Shown here: positions 42,558 to 52,108 of the stretch, in pieces | Numbering within the stretch: position 1 is the stretch's first letter | How the letters are laid out: the number at the start of each line of letters is the position of its first letter | Assembly: GCA_035270785.1 (NCBI GenBank) | Contig: DATESN010000072.1 | Coordinates: 17,711 to 81,710 of the forward strand | Length of the DNA stretch: 64,000 nucleotides | DNA from: DATESN01 sp035270785 | GTDB taxonomy: Bacteria > Bacillota > Clostridia > Lachnospirales > Lachnospiraceae | Direction: 5' to 3' | Notes under the pieces: generated by a model | Told to the model about the DNA's origin: nothing | Databases searched by the model: none | What the model saw: only the letters and a program-made list of their open reading frames with translations | Position numbers and translations under genes: made by a program

Positions 42558-43418
42558 TTGAAATTAAATGAGATTATGATGGATCATGGGAACTTAAAAT
42601 ATTTAACATTTGAAGAGATTGATAGGATAGGATTCGTGAGTCATTTGTTTTCCACCAGATTTGGAGGAGTTAGTAAGGGGATTTATGAATCTATGAATTT
42701 AGGATTTTGTCGAGGTGATAAGGACGAAAATGTAATGAATAATTTTGGCATCATTGCAAAGGCACTTGACTCAAAGCTAGAAGACTTTGTACTTACAGAT
42801 CAAACCCATACTACAAACATTTATAAAGTGACAACAAAAGATAAAGGAAAAGGTCTTTTAGTTCCAAGGGATTATTCTGATATTGATGGATTTATAACAA
42901 ATGAACCAGGGATTGTACTTTCTACTTTTTTCGCAGACTGTGTTCCACTTTTTTTTGTGGATCCCGTTCATAAAGCAATAGGGTTAAGTCATTCTGGTTG
43001 GAGAGGAACAGTTGATAAAATAGGACGAAAGACCGTAGAGGCCATGAAGATAGAATTTGGGACGAATCCCCAGGATGTCATTGCAGGCATTGGCCCTTCT
43101 ATTTGTAGAGGGTGTTATGAGGTTAGTGAAGATGTAGCTTTTTTATTTGAAGATGCTTTTTTACAAAAAGCGGCAGAGAATAGAAACCAATGTGATACTT
43201 TGCAAAAAATCTTATATAAAAATGAAAATAAAAAGTATCAATTAGATTTGTGGTTAGCTAATAAATTGATTTTGGAGGAAGTTGGAGTCAAAGAAAATAA
43301 TATTTCTATCTCTGGAATTTGTACTTGTTGCAATCACAACTTATTGTTTTCTCATAGAAAAAGTTTGGGAAAAAGGGGAAATTTAGGAGCATTTATAAAA
43401 TTAAAGATAGAAAAATGA
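42558..43418 (+). CDS. pgeF: Peptidoglycan editing factor PgeF/YlmD (laccase-domain, multi-substrate purine nucleoside phosphorylase family)
   Basis: A 286-residue protein of the Cu-oxidase_4 family. The three zinc/active-site elements are present: His in DQTHTTNIYKV, Cys in TFFADCVPLFF and His in LSHSGWRGTVDKIG. Members act on purine nucleosides or edit L-Ser-containing muropeptides. The start is probably TTG 42558 after AGGTGA at 42549-42554; ATG 42576 is an alternative without a ribosome binding site. Confidence 0.9.
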   Translation: MKLNEIMMDHGNLKYLTFEEIDRIGFVSHLFSTRFGGVSKGIYESMNLGFCRGDKDENVMNNFGIIAKALDSKLEDFVLTDQTHTTNIYKVTTKDKGKGLLVPRDYSDIDGFITNEPGIVLSTFFADCVPLFFVDPVHKAIGLSHSGWRGTVDKIGRKTVEAMKIEFGTNPQDVIAGIGPSICRGCYEVSEDVAFLFEDAFLQKAAENRNQCDTLQKILYKNENKKYQLDLWLANKLILEEVGVKENNISISGICTCCNHNLLFSHRKSLGKRGNLGAFIKLKIEK

Positions 43419-43462
43419 TTTTACCATCTTAAGAAAGTATTTATAAAGTACAAGTAATATTC

Positions 43463-43492
43463 TTAACATTACCATGTTTTAATAGATATAAG
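43463..43492 (+). promoter_or_regulatory. Candidate promoter for the OmpR-type two-component operon
   Basis: TTAACA (43463-43468), an 18-base spacer and TATAAG (43487-43492), about 44 bases before the start at 43536. Confidence 0.45.
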
Positions 43493-43535
43493 GGAAACTT
43501 AATGAAAAAACGACATATTTTTGCGAGGTGAGGGA

Positions 43536-44228
43536 ATGTCAACAATTTTAGTGTGTGATGATGATAAAGAAATAGTGGAAGCGATTGAAATTTATTTAAA
43601 ACAAGAAGGTTACATTGTAATAAAAGCTTATGATGGTTTAGAGGCTATTACAAAGATCAAAGAAAATGATATTAATTTATTATTAATCGATATTATGATG
43701 CCGAAGTTAGATGGCATTCGTGCAACCTTAAAAGTAAGAGAATTTAGTAGTATTCCTATTATTATGCTTTCCGCAAAATCGGAAGATGTGGATAAAATTA
43801 TGGGTCTTAATATGGGGGCAGATGATTATATCACGAAACCTTTTAATCCTTTAGAGCTAATTGCAAGGGTGAAATCACATTTAAGACGATATACAAAGCT
43901 TGGAAATATTTCAAATGAAAATGAATGTAGCTACCAAGTTGGTGGTTTGTGTATTAATGATGAAACAAAGGAAATTACGGTAGATGAAGAAGTTGTGAAG
44001 CTAACACCTTTAGAATATAATATTTTACTATTATTAGTGAAAAATCAAGGAAAAGTATTTTCTATAGAACAAATTTATGAAAACATTTGGAATGAAGAAG
44101 CGATTGGGGCAGACAATACCGTAGCTGTACATATTAGACACATAAGGGAAAAGATAGAAATCAATCCAAGAGAACCTAGATATTTAAAAGTTGTATGGGG
44201 AGTTGGATATAAAATTGATAAGATGTAA
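43536..44228 (+). CDS. OmpR-family response regulator (VanR-like)
   Basis: 230 residues. The receiver domain has the CDDD acidic pocket, phospho-acceptor Asp52 in LLIDIMMPKLDG and Lys in DYITKPFNP. The C-terminal winged helix has LTPLEYNILLLLVKNQGKVFS and ends VVWGVGYKI. GAGGTGAGG at 43525-43533 fixes ATG 43536. The cognate kinase gene follows after 35 bases. Targets unknown. Confidence 0.94.
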   Translation: MSTILVCDDDKEIVEAIEIYLKQEGYIVIKAYDGLEAITKIKENDINLLLIDIMMPKLDGIRATLKVREFSSIPIIMLSAKSEDVDKIMGLNMGADDYITKPFNPLELIARVKSHLRRYTKLGNISNENECSYQVGGLCINDETKEITVDEEVVKLTPLEYNILLLLVKNQGKVFSIEQIYENIWNEEAIGADNTVAVHIRHIREKIEINPREPRYLKVVWGVGYKIDKM

Positions 44229-44263
44229 AGATAGCAATCCAACAATTTAAGAAAGAGGTAGAA

Positions 44264-46780
44264 ATGAAAAAAAAATCATGGAATAGTAAACGCAATATTT
44301 TGTTGATGATACAACATATTACATTAATAGCTTTGATTATATGTGGATTGGCATTGGTTACAGAATACGTTTATCGAGGATATTCTATTTCCTATATGTT
44401 AGATGAAAAAAACACCTCAGAAGAATTTGAAGATGGCATTGTATTTCAAGATTTATTTTCATATTCAATTAGTAGTGCAATACGATTTGGTGTAATTAGA
44501 GAGCAATTTGAAACTAATGGTTTGTTTGATGGAAAAAAAGAAATGGATATTCAAAATTACGCTTATCATAGATCAAATAATTCTTCCCAGGTGAAAAGCA
44601 CAGCCTACTATTTAGATGATCTTATAAAATGGGGGCAAATTGGTTTTTCTTATACCACTATTACTCAGGAAAATTATTATCAGAAATTAGAACAAGCAAA
44701 AAACAAATTCAGCCCTAAGGAACAAATGAGGAAAGCGGTAACTCCAGAAGTAGAGCAAAAAGTGGATCCTAATTTGAATATTTTAGAATATACAACAGAA
44801 AGTTTATTTGACAACGTAGAGGAAGAAGGGACTTGGTACGCCGAAGAATATAATCCTGTTTTTACTATTATAGATGACGAAAAATTTTATCCCATAGATG
44901 GTAAACCCTTATTACTCCATACAACATCCCCTTATGAGTATCAAGATTATACTAGATATTTAGTAGATTCCATTGATACAGCCTATAGAAATTATATAGA
45001 ATATAAAGAGTTACGTAATAAATTCTCCGATTCTAATTTCAAGTATTACATCAGTTATGAGCTAGATGGAGAGCATGTGATTTATACTAACCTGATAAAG
45101 GAAGACGAATTAAAGAGTGGTGCTACAGAAACAGAAATAACTCATGCCTTTGGTCAATTAGGAAAATATATATATTGTGACTATGATAATCTGATTAGTT
45201 CTACAAATACATATATAAAAGAGGTGATGATTTGGGATGAGGTAAGGAATTATTCCTATTCCTATCCAGGTAATGTGAAATTGTGGTTTGGAGTAGATAC
45301 AAATTATGCAAAGGATGATGAATATTATATTTATCATTCAAATTATTCGGATAATTTTTTAACGTTTCGCAATTTGTTTGTTGCATCCATATTTTTTGCA
45401 TTATTTTATGTATTCTTATTGGTTATATTGACGGCGAAAGAACAAAAAGAAGAAACAAGTAATCCAAGGTTAATAGATAAACTTTATACAGAATTCGCAT
45501 TTTTGTTAGCGGTTATCATTTGTACAAGCATCATATATTTTACAGGATATATTTGTTATGATATCATTTATTTAAACTATCATAGTTTTTTTAGCTTACC
45601 AAGCATTCTGATTATTGGAACTGGAACATTTTTATTGGATCTGTTTTTTATGCATTTTTATCTTAGTTTGGTAAGAAGAATAAAAAATCATATCATATGG
45701 AAACATTCTTTTTCAAATAAGGTGATAGAGGTTCTATTACAGGTATATAATAATCCGAAAGTTGCAGTTAGAACTTGGATACCCTATTTACTATTTTTAT
45801 TTGTAAACTTCCTATTATTAGCGATGTCTGTAAATGGTAGACCTTTTCCCATTTTTATTGCTATTATCCTCGATGTATTATTAGGAATATTTTTGTATAG
45901 GGAGAATGATGCAAGGCTTCGAGTGCTAAAAGGCATTGAAAAGATTAAAGATGGTAACCTTACGTATCAGATAGACGCAAATAAGATGCATGGTGATAAT
46001 TTGATTTTGGCCAATTCTGTAAATAGTATTGGGGAAGGAATTAGAAACGCAGTTGAAAATAGTATGAAAGATGAAAGATTAAAAACGGATCTTATTACGA
46101 ATGTATCTCATGATATTAAAACGCCTTTAACATCCATTATTAATTATGTGGATTTGATAAAAAGAGAAAACATCGAAAATGAAAATATAATGGAGTATGT
46201 GAAAATATTGGATTCCAAATCTCAACGATTAAAGCAATTAACAGAGGATCTGGTGGAAGCCTCAAAAATATCATCTGGTAATATTGAACTAATCTTCGAA
46301 AAAATAGACTTTACACAGCTTATCTATCAGACCCTGGGGGAATTTGATGAAAGGTTTAAGAATAAAGGATTAGATGTAATTATTAATGTTCCAAACGAAC
46401 CTGTTTATATTCAGGCTGATAGCAGGAGGATATGGAGAGTGATTGATAACTTGTGTAGTAATATTGTGAAATATGCAATGGAAAACACAAGAGTTTATAT
46501 GGATATGCAGATAAATGGAAAGGCAGTACTCACCATAAAGAATATTTCCTCCCAACCATTAAATATTAATGCCAATGAATTAACGGAACGTTTTATTCGT
46601 GGAGATATTTCTAGAAATACAGAAGGAAGTGGATTGGGACTTTCTATAGCAAAGAGCCTAACACAATTACAGAATGGGAAATTTGAAATTTACCTGGATG
46701 GTGATTTATTTAAAGTAATATTAGAATTTGCTATTCAATCTGAAAAATCCTTTGAACTTTCATCTAAAGAATCGTTTTAG
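44264..46780 (+). CDS. Sensor histidine kinase with large extracytoplasmic domain
   Basis: 838 residues. TM1 is at about 12-35, followed by an unrecognised extracytoplasmic domain of roughly 330 residues rich in Tyr, Glu and Asn. Five more membrane segments lie between about 370 and 545, then a HAMP-like linker. HisKA has phospho-acceptor His616 in NVSHDIKTPL. The ATPase domain has NLCSNIVKYA (N box) and GSGLGLSIAKSL (G2). The G1 aspartate box (DxGxG) is not evident in the usual place (TIKNISSQPL), as in some VanS-like Clostridial kinases. Likely to sense an envelope signal. Confidence 0.9.
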   Translation: MKKKSWNSKRNILLMIQHITLIALIICGLALVTEYVYRGYSISYMLDEKNTSEEFEDGIVFQDLFSYSISSAIRFGVIREQFETNGLFDGKKEMDIQNYAYHRSNNSSQVKSTAYYLDDLIKWGQIGFSYTTITQENYYQKLEQAKNKFSPKEQMRKAVTPEVEQKVDPNLNILEYTTESLFDNVEEEGTWYAEEYNPVFTIIDDEKFYPIDGKPLLLHTTSPYEYQDYTRYLVDSIDTAYRNYIEYKELRNKFSDSNFKYYISYELDGEHVIYTNLIKEDELKSGATETEITHAFGQLGKYIYCDYDNLISSTNTYIKEVMIWDEVRNYSYSYPGNVKLWFGVDTNYAKDDEYYIYHSNYSDNFLTFRNLFVASIFFALFYVFLLVILTAKEQKEETSNPRLIDKLYTEFAFLLAVIICTSIIYFTGYICYDIIYLNYHSFFSLPSILIIGTGTFLLDLFFMHFYLSLVRRIKNHIIWKHSFSNKVIEVLLQVYNNPKVAVRTWIPYLLFLFVNFLLLAMSVNGRPFPIFIAIILDVLLGIFLYRENDARLRVLKGIEKIKDGNLTYQIDANKMHGDNLILANSVNSIGEGIRNAVENSMKDERLKTDLITNVSHDIKTPLTSIINYVDLIKRENIENENIMEYVKILDSKSQRLKQLTEDLVEASKISSGNIELIFEKIDFTQLIYQTLGEFDERFKNKGLDVIINVPNEPVYIQADSRRIWRVIDNLCSNIVKYAMENTRVYMDMQINGKAVLTIKNISSQPLNINANELTERFIRGDISRNTEGSGLGLSIAKSLTQLQNGKFEIYLDGDLFKVILEFAIQSEKSFELSSKESF

Positions 46781-46814
46781 GGGAAATATAGAAAGGGTAA
46801 TAGATAAATTGTAA

Positions 46815-46843
46815 TTGACAAATGGTATTTATAATTTTATAAT
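46815..46843 (+). promoter_or_regulatory. Consensus promoter of tyrS
   Basis: TTGACA (46815-46820), 17 bases, TATAAT (46838-46843): a perfect match to the vegetative sigma factor consensus. It sits just upstream of the T-box leader. Confidence 0.88.
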
Positions 46844-46904
46844 ACAACTAATTTCAAGTTTCAAATGAATTATTTTTAAAAAGAAATGGAATAGGATATC
46901 AGCA

Positions 46905-47177
46905 TTGATAAGAACAAGTAGTAGTTAGGGAAATATACAGAAAGTAGCCGGTAGATGAGAGGCGCATGGAAGACTAATTATGAATACCTCTTTGAGCTTC
47001 GTACCGAACAAGTAAGATTTAGTAGGCTACGACGGAATCCCTGCACGTTACTGTGGGCTAGTATTGTATAAAGGTTTTTTATACTGTACTTTTGGAGGCA
47101 ATCAATGTAAGTTGTTTGTGAATTAAGGTGGTAACACGAGTGTAATCCTCGTCCTTTTATTAGGACGGGGATTTTTT
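46905..47177 (+). promoter_or_regulatory. Tyrosyl T-box leader
   Basis: Leader RNA that senses uncharged tRNA-Tyr and switches between termination and readthrough. The conserved T-box AAGGTGGTAACACG lies at 47125-47138. The stem I distal loop hairpin is at about 46945-46962 (GCC/GGC around GATGAGA). The specifier is most likely TAC at 46985-46987 in the context GAATACCTC, the tyrosine codon, before the usual TTTGAGC. The terminator helix is AATCCTCGTCCT (47144-47155) with AGGACGGGGATT (47162-47173) and a T run. The T-box and terminator are seen clearly; the specifier position is inferred. Confidence 0.9.
47144..47177 (+). terminator. Regulated terminator of the tyrS T-box
   Basis: A 12-bp stem with one G-U pair, a 6-base loop and a run of six T. 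Its 5' strand is the part that pairs with the T-box in the antiterminator. Confidence 0.9.
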
Positions 47178-47230
47178 AATGATTTGTTACCTTTAGCGTA
47201 CATGCAAAAGCATGGAGATGGGAGAAGAAA

Positions 47231-48457
47231 ATGACAATTTTTGATGAATTAAAAGCAAGAGGATTAATTGCACAGTTAACAGATGAAGAGGAAATTAAGG
47301 AATTAATTAATAATGGAAAGGCTACCTTTTATATTGGGTTTGATCCAACCGCAGACAGTCTTCATGTAGGACATTTTATGGCTCTTTGTTTAATGAAGCG
47401 ATTGCAGATGGCGGGAAACAAACCAATTGCATTACTGGGGGGCGGAACTGGTATGATTGGTGATCCCACAGGTAGAAGCGATATGCGTTCTATGATGACA
47501 GAAGAGACCATTCAATTTAATTGCGATCGCTTTCAAGAACAAATGAGTAAATTTATTGACTTTTCTGAGGGGAAAGCGATGATGGTAAATAATGCAGATT
47601 GGTTAATGAACTTGAATTATATCGAATTACTTCGAGAAATAGGCCCACATTTTAGTGTAAATCGAATGCTAACAGCAGAATGCTATAAACAAAGAATGGA
47701 AAAAGGTCTTAGTTTCTTGGAATTTAATTACATGATTATGCAAAGTTACGATTTTTTGGAATTATATAAAAGGCATGGTTGTAATATACAATTTGGTGGG
47801 GATGATCAATGGAGCAATATGTTAGGGGGTACAGACCTTATAAGGCGTAAATTAGGGAAAGATGCCTATGCCATGACAATTACACTGCTTCTTAATTCGG
47901 AAGGCAAGAAGATGGGTAAAACTCAATCAGGAGCTGTGTGGCTTGACCCAAACAAAACATCACCTTTTGATTTTTACCAATATTGGAGAAATGTAGGAGA
48001 TGAGGATGTACTAAAATGTATTCGTATGTTAACATTTTTGCCAATGGAAGAAATAGATAAAATGAATGAATGGGAAGGCAGCCAATTAAATGAGGCAAAA
48101 GATATTCTCGCCTTTGAATTAACAACATTAGTTCATAGTGAAGAGGAAGCAAGTAAGGCACGGGAAGCTTCAAAAGCATTATTTGCTGGTGGCGGAAGTT
48201 TAGAAAATATACCTAAAACAGAATTAAATGAAAGTGATTTTGAAGATGGTATGATTGATATCGTAAGTTTGCTTGTAAAAGCTGAAATGGCGGGGTCTAG
48301 ATCTGAAGGAAGGCGCGCGATTGAACAAGGCGGCGTTACCGTAAACGGAGACAAGATTACAGATTTAAAAACTTCATATACAAAAGAGTTGATTGCAAAA
48401 GAGGAGTTTATCATAAAAAAAGGTAAAAAAAATTTTAAAAAGATAGAAGTACAGTAA
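47231..48457 (+). CDS. tyrS: Tyrosyl-tRNA synthetase (TyrS type 1)
   Basis: Class I aminoacyl-tRNA synthetase, 408 residues. The HIGH motif is HVGH in DSLHVGHFMAL, the KMSKS loop is KMGKT, and the tyrosine-binding FGGDDQWSNM segment is present. A C-terminal S4 RNA-binding domain follows (SRSEGRRAIEQGGVTVNGDKI). Regulated by the T-box leader above. Confidence 0.97.
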   Translation: MTIFDELKARGLIAQLTDEEEIKELINNGKATFYIGFDPTADSLHVGHFMALCLMKRLQMAGNKPIALLGGGTGMIGDPTGRSDMRSMMTEETIQFNCDRFQEQMSKFIDFSEGKAMMVNNADWLMNLNYIELLREIGPHFSVNRMLTAECYKQRMEKGLSFLEFNYMIMQSYDFLELYKRHGCNIQFGGDDQWSNMLGGTDLIRRKLGKDAYAMTITLLLNSEGKKMGKTQSGAVWLDPNKTSPFDFYQYWRNVGDEDVLKCIRMLTFLPMEEIDKMNEWEGSQLNEAKDILAFELTTLVHSEEEASKAREASKALFAGGGSLENIPKTELNESDFEDGMIDIVSLLVKAEMAGSRSEGRRAIEQGGVTVNGDKITDLKTSYTKELIAKEEFIIKKGKKNFKKIEVQ

Positions 48458-48509
48458 AAAGTACAGTATAAAAATGATAAAATCAAGATAAAAGTAAGAT
48501 ATGAATAAA

Positions 48510-48563
48510 ATAAAACCATTACAAAAAGGGATATTTTTTATCCAAATCTAGTAATGGTTTTAT
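48510..48563. terminator. Bidirectional terminator between tyrS and prs
   Basis: ATAAAACCATTAC (48510-48522) pairs with GTAATGGTTTTAT (48551-48563). The loop contains a smaller GGATA/TATCC hairpin (48529-48542). Convergent genes end on both sides. Confidence 0.75.
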
Positions 48564-48564
48564 C

Positions 48565-49752
48565 TTAAAAATCTACTTCTTCTCTGGCATTATAAAGAGC
48601 CACAATGTTCTGAATTTTCTCGGTTGGAGTTAGTACGTTACCAAGGGAGATGTTGTGATTCATAAAATCAATGATAGAGGCCATAAATTTGCTCATATCG
48701 GCCTCTATATAATAGGGCTTACTTAATAATTCAGGAGAACGATAATTCAAATTAGTAGTAATTACTTTGTCAAAATAGCATTTTTCATAGGCTTCGTCAA
48801 AAGCCTTGAATCCATTGGTAAACAATCCGTAAGTACAGCAGATATAGACACGCTTTGCATTCATTTCTTTTAGTTGCTTAGCGGTATCAATCATGCTTTC
48901 CCCTGAGGAAATCATATCATCAATAATAATAATATCCTTGCCGTCAACTTTATCTCCTAAAAATTCATGAGCAACAATAGGGTTTTTACCATTAACAATA
49001 GTGGAGTAGTCTCTACGTTTATAAAACATACCAGTATCAACACCAAGAACACTAGAAAAATAGACAGCTCTATCAAGTGCTCCTTCGTCAGGACTAATAA
49101 CAATCGTATGTTCTTTATCAATAATTAAGTCTTTTTCATTACTAAGAAGTGCCCTAGCAAATTGATAATTTGGAGTAAAGTTATCAAAACCAAAAAGTGG
49201 TGTAGAGTTTTGAACCCTTGGATCATGGGCATCAAAAGTAATAATATTATCCACACCCATTCGAGTGAGTTCCTCTAATGCATATGCGCAATCAAGGGAT
49301 TCCCTTCCATTTCTTTTGTGTTGTCTTCCTTCATACAAAAAGGGCATAATAACATTTATTCTATGTGCTTTACCAGCTACAGCAGCAATTACCCTTTTCA
49401 AATCCTGATAATGATCATCTGGGGATTTATGATTCTGATATCTGTTAACGGAATAGGTAATGCTATAATTACAAACATCAACTAAAATAAACAAATCTTT
49501 TCCGCGTACAGATTCTGTGCATACGGCTTTTCCTTCTCCAGATCCAAAACGAGGGGTAGCAACATGTAATAAGTAGTTTTTTTCAACATATCCAGGAGGA
49601 GTAGGATTACTTCTATTAATATTTGTTTTATTTCGTCTAAATTCAACTAAATAATCATTCACCTGATTGCCAATTAATGCTGTGCTATCCATAGCAATGA
49701 TTTTAAGGGGTGGTACATTCATTGCATTTTCTAATTCTGTTAAATTAGGCAT
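48565..49752 (-). CDS. prs: Ribose-phosphate pyrophosphokinase (long Clostridial form)
   Basis: Makes PRPP from ribose 5-phosphate and ATP. 395 residues, about 75 longer than Bacillus Prs, with insertions in the N-terminal half (VEFRRNKTNINRSNPTPPGYVEKNY). The family motifs are intact: VIMPFLYEGRQHKR, TFDAHDPRVQN, VISPDEGALDRA, and the PRPP loop IIIIDDMISSGESM. It has its own transcription unit. TCGGAGG lies just upstream of the start on the minus strand. Confidence 0.93.
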   Translation of the reverse strand: MPNLTELENAMNVPPLKIIAMDSTALIGNQVNDYLVEFRRNKTNINRSNPTPPGYVEKNYLLHVATPRFGSGEGKAVCTESVRGKDLFILVDVCNYSITYSVNRYQNHKSPDDHYQDLKRVIAAVAGKAHRINVIMPFLYEGRQHKRNGRESLDCAYALEELTRMGVDNIITFDAHDPRVQNSTPLFGFDNFTPNYQFARALLSNEKDLIIDKEHTIVISPDEGALDRAVYFSSVLGVDTGMFYKRRDYSTIVNGKNPIVAHEFLGDKVDGKDIIIIDDMISSGESMIDTAKQLKEMNAKRVYICCTYGLFTNGFKAFDEAYEKCYFDKVITTNLNYRSPELLSKPYYIEADMSKFMASIIDFMNHNISLGNVLTPTEKIQNIVALYNAREEVDF

Positions 49753-49834
49753 TTTTTCCTCCGAAGTAAAATCTGTATGATAAAGATGTTGATGTATTCA
49801 AAAATAGTACCATATATTTTATATCATTATGGTA

Positions 49835-49863
49835 GTGACACGTCAAGAAAATTCTAGTAGAAT
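49835..49863 (+). promoter_or_regulatory. Candidate promoter for the small ORF and der
   Basis: GTGACA (49835-49840), 17 bases, TAGAAT (49858-49863); each hexamer matches consensus at five of six positions. Confidence 0.55.
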
Positions 49864-49885
49864 AGAGAAAATGAGGAGTAATAAC

Positions 49886-49987
49886 ATGGATGATATGACG
49901 GTTGTAGACCTTGAAAAGGCTTTACAAGTATCCATAGATATTGTAAAATCAAGCGGGCAGCAATTTATATGGTCTGTTTTATTTTGA
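49886..49987 (+). CDS. Small ORF upstream of der, function unknown
   Basis: A 33-codon frame (starts MDDMTVVDLEKALQVSIDIV) with a strong GAGGAG ribosome binding site (49872-49877, 8-base spacer). It lies 23 bases after a good promoter. The first 25 residues look like an amphipathic helix; the last six are hydrophobic (IWSVLF). No family recognised. It could be a real small protein, a leader peptide for der, or the remnant of a longer gene. A hairpin with a GAAA loop (ACAAAC/GTTTGT, 50025-50040) stands between it and der. Confidence 0.4.
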   Translation: MDDMTVVDLEKALQVSIDIVKSSGQQFIWSVLF

Positions 49988-50055
49988 TTATCATAAAGGG
50001 TTTCAAAGCATGCTAAGTGCATGAACAAACGAAAGTTTGTAGATAGGAGTTAGAA

Positions 50056-51390
50056 ATGGGAAATAAAAGAGGAAAACCAATTGTTGCGGTTGTTGGACGT
50101 CCGAATGTAGGCAAGTCAACACTTTTCAATTCATTGGTTGGAGATATGGTTGCAATTGTAAAGGATACACCAGGTATCACTAGAGATCGTCTTTACGCAG
50201 ATGCTACTTGGCTGAATCGTTCGTTTACATTAATTGATACAGGTGGTATAGAACCAGAGAGCAATGATGTTATCTTAGCGCAAATGCGGGAACAAGCTGA
50301 AATAGCCATCGCTACTGCGGATGTTATTATTTTTATGGTAGATGTAAGACAAGGGTTAGTCGATTCCGACTCAAAAGTTGCGGATATGCTTAGGCGTTCC
50401 AATAAGCCAGTTGTACTTGTTGTAAATAAAGTGGATAGTTTTGAAAAGTTTATGTCAGATGTATATGAGTTTTACAACTTGGGAATCGGAGAACCCGTTC
50501 CTATTTCATCTTCTGGTCGCCTTGGACTTGGTGATATGTTAGATATAGTTATTTCCTATTTTCCAGAAGAAATAGAAGAGGATTTGGAAGATGAAAGGCC
50601 TAGAATTGCCATTGTGGGCAAGCCAAATGTAGGAAAGTCATCTATTATTAATAAGCTTATTGGAGAAAATAGACTCATTGTTTCAGATATTGCAGGAACG
50701 ACACGTGATGCTATTGATACAGAAGTAATTCACAATGGTAAAGAATATATTTTTATTGATACAGCGGGACTTCGTCGTAAGAAAACAATTAAAGAAGAAC
50801 TTGAAAAATATATGATTGTACGTACGGTCAGTGCTGTTGAGAGAGCAGACGTAGTTATACTTGTAATTGATGCAGAAGAAGGTGTTACAGAGCAGGATGC
50901 AAAAATTGCCGGTATTGCTCATGAACGGGGAAAAGGTATTATCATTGCTGTTAACAAATGGGATGCCATTGAAAAAGATGATAAGACAATTTATAAGTTT
51001 ACCGAAAAAGTACGTGGGGTCTTAGCTTATATGCCATATGCGGAAATGATTTTCATCTCAGCAGTAACAGGTCAAAGACTTCCAAAGATTTATGATATAA
51101 TAGATATGGTAATTGAAAATCAAACACTACGAATTCAAACAGGTGTATTAAACGAAATTGTAACAGAAGCAGTTGCTATGCAGCAGCCTCCGTCAGATAA
51201 GGGAAAACGTTTGCGATTGTACTATATTACACAGGTTTCCGTAAAACCACCTACATTTGTTATTTTTGTAAACGATAAGGAATTAATGCACTTTTCCTAT
51301 ACAAGATACATTGAAAATAGAATTCGTGACTCCTTTGGATTTAAAGGAACCTCATTAAAATTTATTATAAGGGAACGAAAGGAAAGTTAG
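50056..51390 (+). CDS. der: Ribosome-associated GTPase Der (EngA)
   Basis: Double-domain GTPase for 50S assembly, 444 residues. The first G domain has GRPNVGKST, DTPGITRD and NKVD. The second has GKPNVGKSS, DTAGL and NKWD. A KH-like domain occupies the last 85 residues. AGGAG at 50044-50048 precedes ATG 50056. It is followed by plsY and gpsA. Confidence 0.97.
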   Translation: MGNKRGKPIVAVVGRPNVGKSTLFNSLVGDMVAIVKDTPGITRDRLYADATWLNRSFTLIDTGGIEPESNDVILAQMREQAEIAIATADVIIFMVDVRQGLVDSDSKVADMLRRSNKPVVLVVNKVDSFEKFMSDVYEFYNLGIGEPVPISSSGRLGLGDMLDIVISYFPEEIEEDLEDERPRIAIVGKPNVGKSSIINKLIGENRLIVSDIAGTTRDAIDTEVIHNGKEYIFIDTAGLRRKKTIKEELEKYMIVRTVSAVERADVVILVIDAEEGVTEQDAKIAGIAHERGKGIIIAVNKWDAIEKDDKTIYKFTEKVRGVLAYMPYAEMIFISAVTGQRLPKIYDIIDMVIENQTLRIQTGVLNEIVTEAVAMQQPPSDKGKRLRLYYITQVSVKPPTFVIFVNDKELMHFSYTRYIENRIRDSFGFKGTSLKFIIRERKES

Positions 51391-51394
51391 TGTT

Positions 51395-52045
51395 ATGGAA
51401 AGAATTTACTGTTTACTGATTGGGTATGTTTTTGGGTTATTTCAAACTGCTTATATCTATGGAAGAGCAAATGGAATTGATATTAGGAAGCATGGAAGTG
51501 GAAATGCTGGGACAACAAATGCTCTTAGAGTATTAGGGAAAAAGGCCGGATTTATAGTATTACTTGGGGACGCTTTAAAGTGTATTTTAGCGATTGTTAC
51601 AGTAACAATCATTTTTCAAAAGTTAGAACCAGATATGATTTATTTATTAAAGTTATATGGTGCAACAGGTGCTATACTTGGCCATAACTTTCCATTCTTT
51701 TTAAAGTTCAGGGGAGGAAAAGGAATTGCAGCAACGGCAGGTTTAGTAATTGCATTTCATTGGTATTTCCTTCCAGTAGCATGCATTCTTTTCTTTGGAG
51801 CTTTATTTTTTACACATTATGTTTCTTTAGGATCATTACTAGTATATACAGGATTCATGATTGAATTAATTATTTTGGGCCAAATGGGCATATTTAAATT
51901 AGGAAACAATTTATTGATAGAACTTTATCTATTAGGAGCATTTTTAACAATCATGGCATTTGTAAAACATAGAGAAAATATTGGTAGATTATTAAGAAGA
52001 GAAGAGCGTAAGACTTTTATAACAAAATCAAATAAAGATAAATAA
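51395..52045 (+). CDS. plsY: Acyl-phosphate:glycerol-3-phosphate acyltransferase PlsY
   Basis: Membrane enzyme for the first step of phosphatidic acid synthesis. 216 residues with five hydrophobic segments. The three family motifs are visible: RKHGSGNAGTTNALR, GHNFPFFLKFRGGKGIA and a final VKHRENIGRLLRREE. It begins 4 bases after the der stop. Confidence 0.95.
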   Translation: MERIYCLLIGYVFGLFQTAYIYGRANGIDIRKHGSGNAGTTNALRVLGKKAGFIVLLGDALKCILAIVTVTIIFQKLEPDMIYLLKLYGATGAILGHNFPFFLKFRGGKGIAATAGLVIAFHWYFLPVACILFFGALFFTHYVSLGSLLVYTGFMIELIILGQMGIFKLGNNLLIELYLLGAFLTIMAFVKHRENIGRLLRREERKTFITKSNKDK

Positions 52046-52108
52046 AGATAAACATAGAACTTATATTATGTTTCAGTAAAATAAAATGTATTTTATGGAG
52101 GTATATCT

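Noticed and set aside
49843..50028. A 61-codon minus-strand frame between prs and der
   Set aside because: It lies antisense to the promoter and small ORF of der, lacks a ribosome binding site, and has no recognisable feature.
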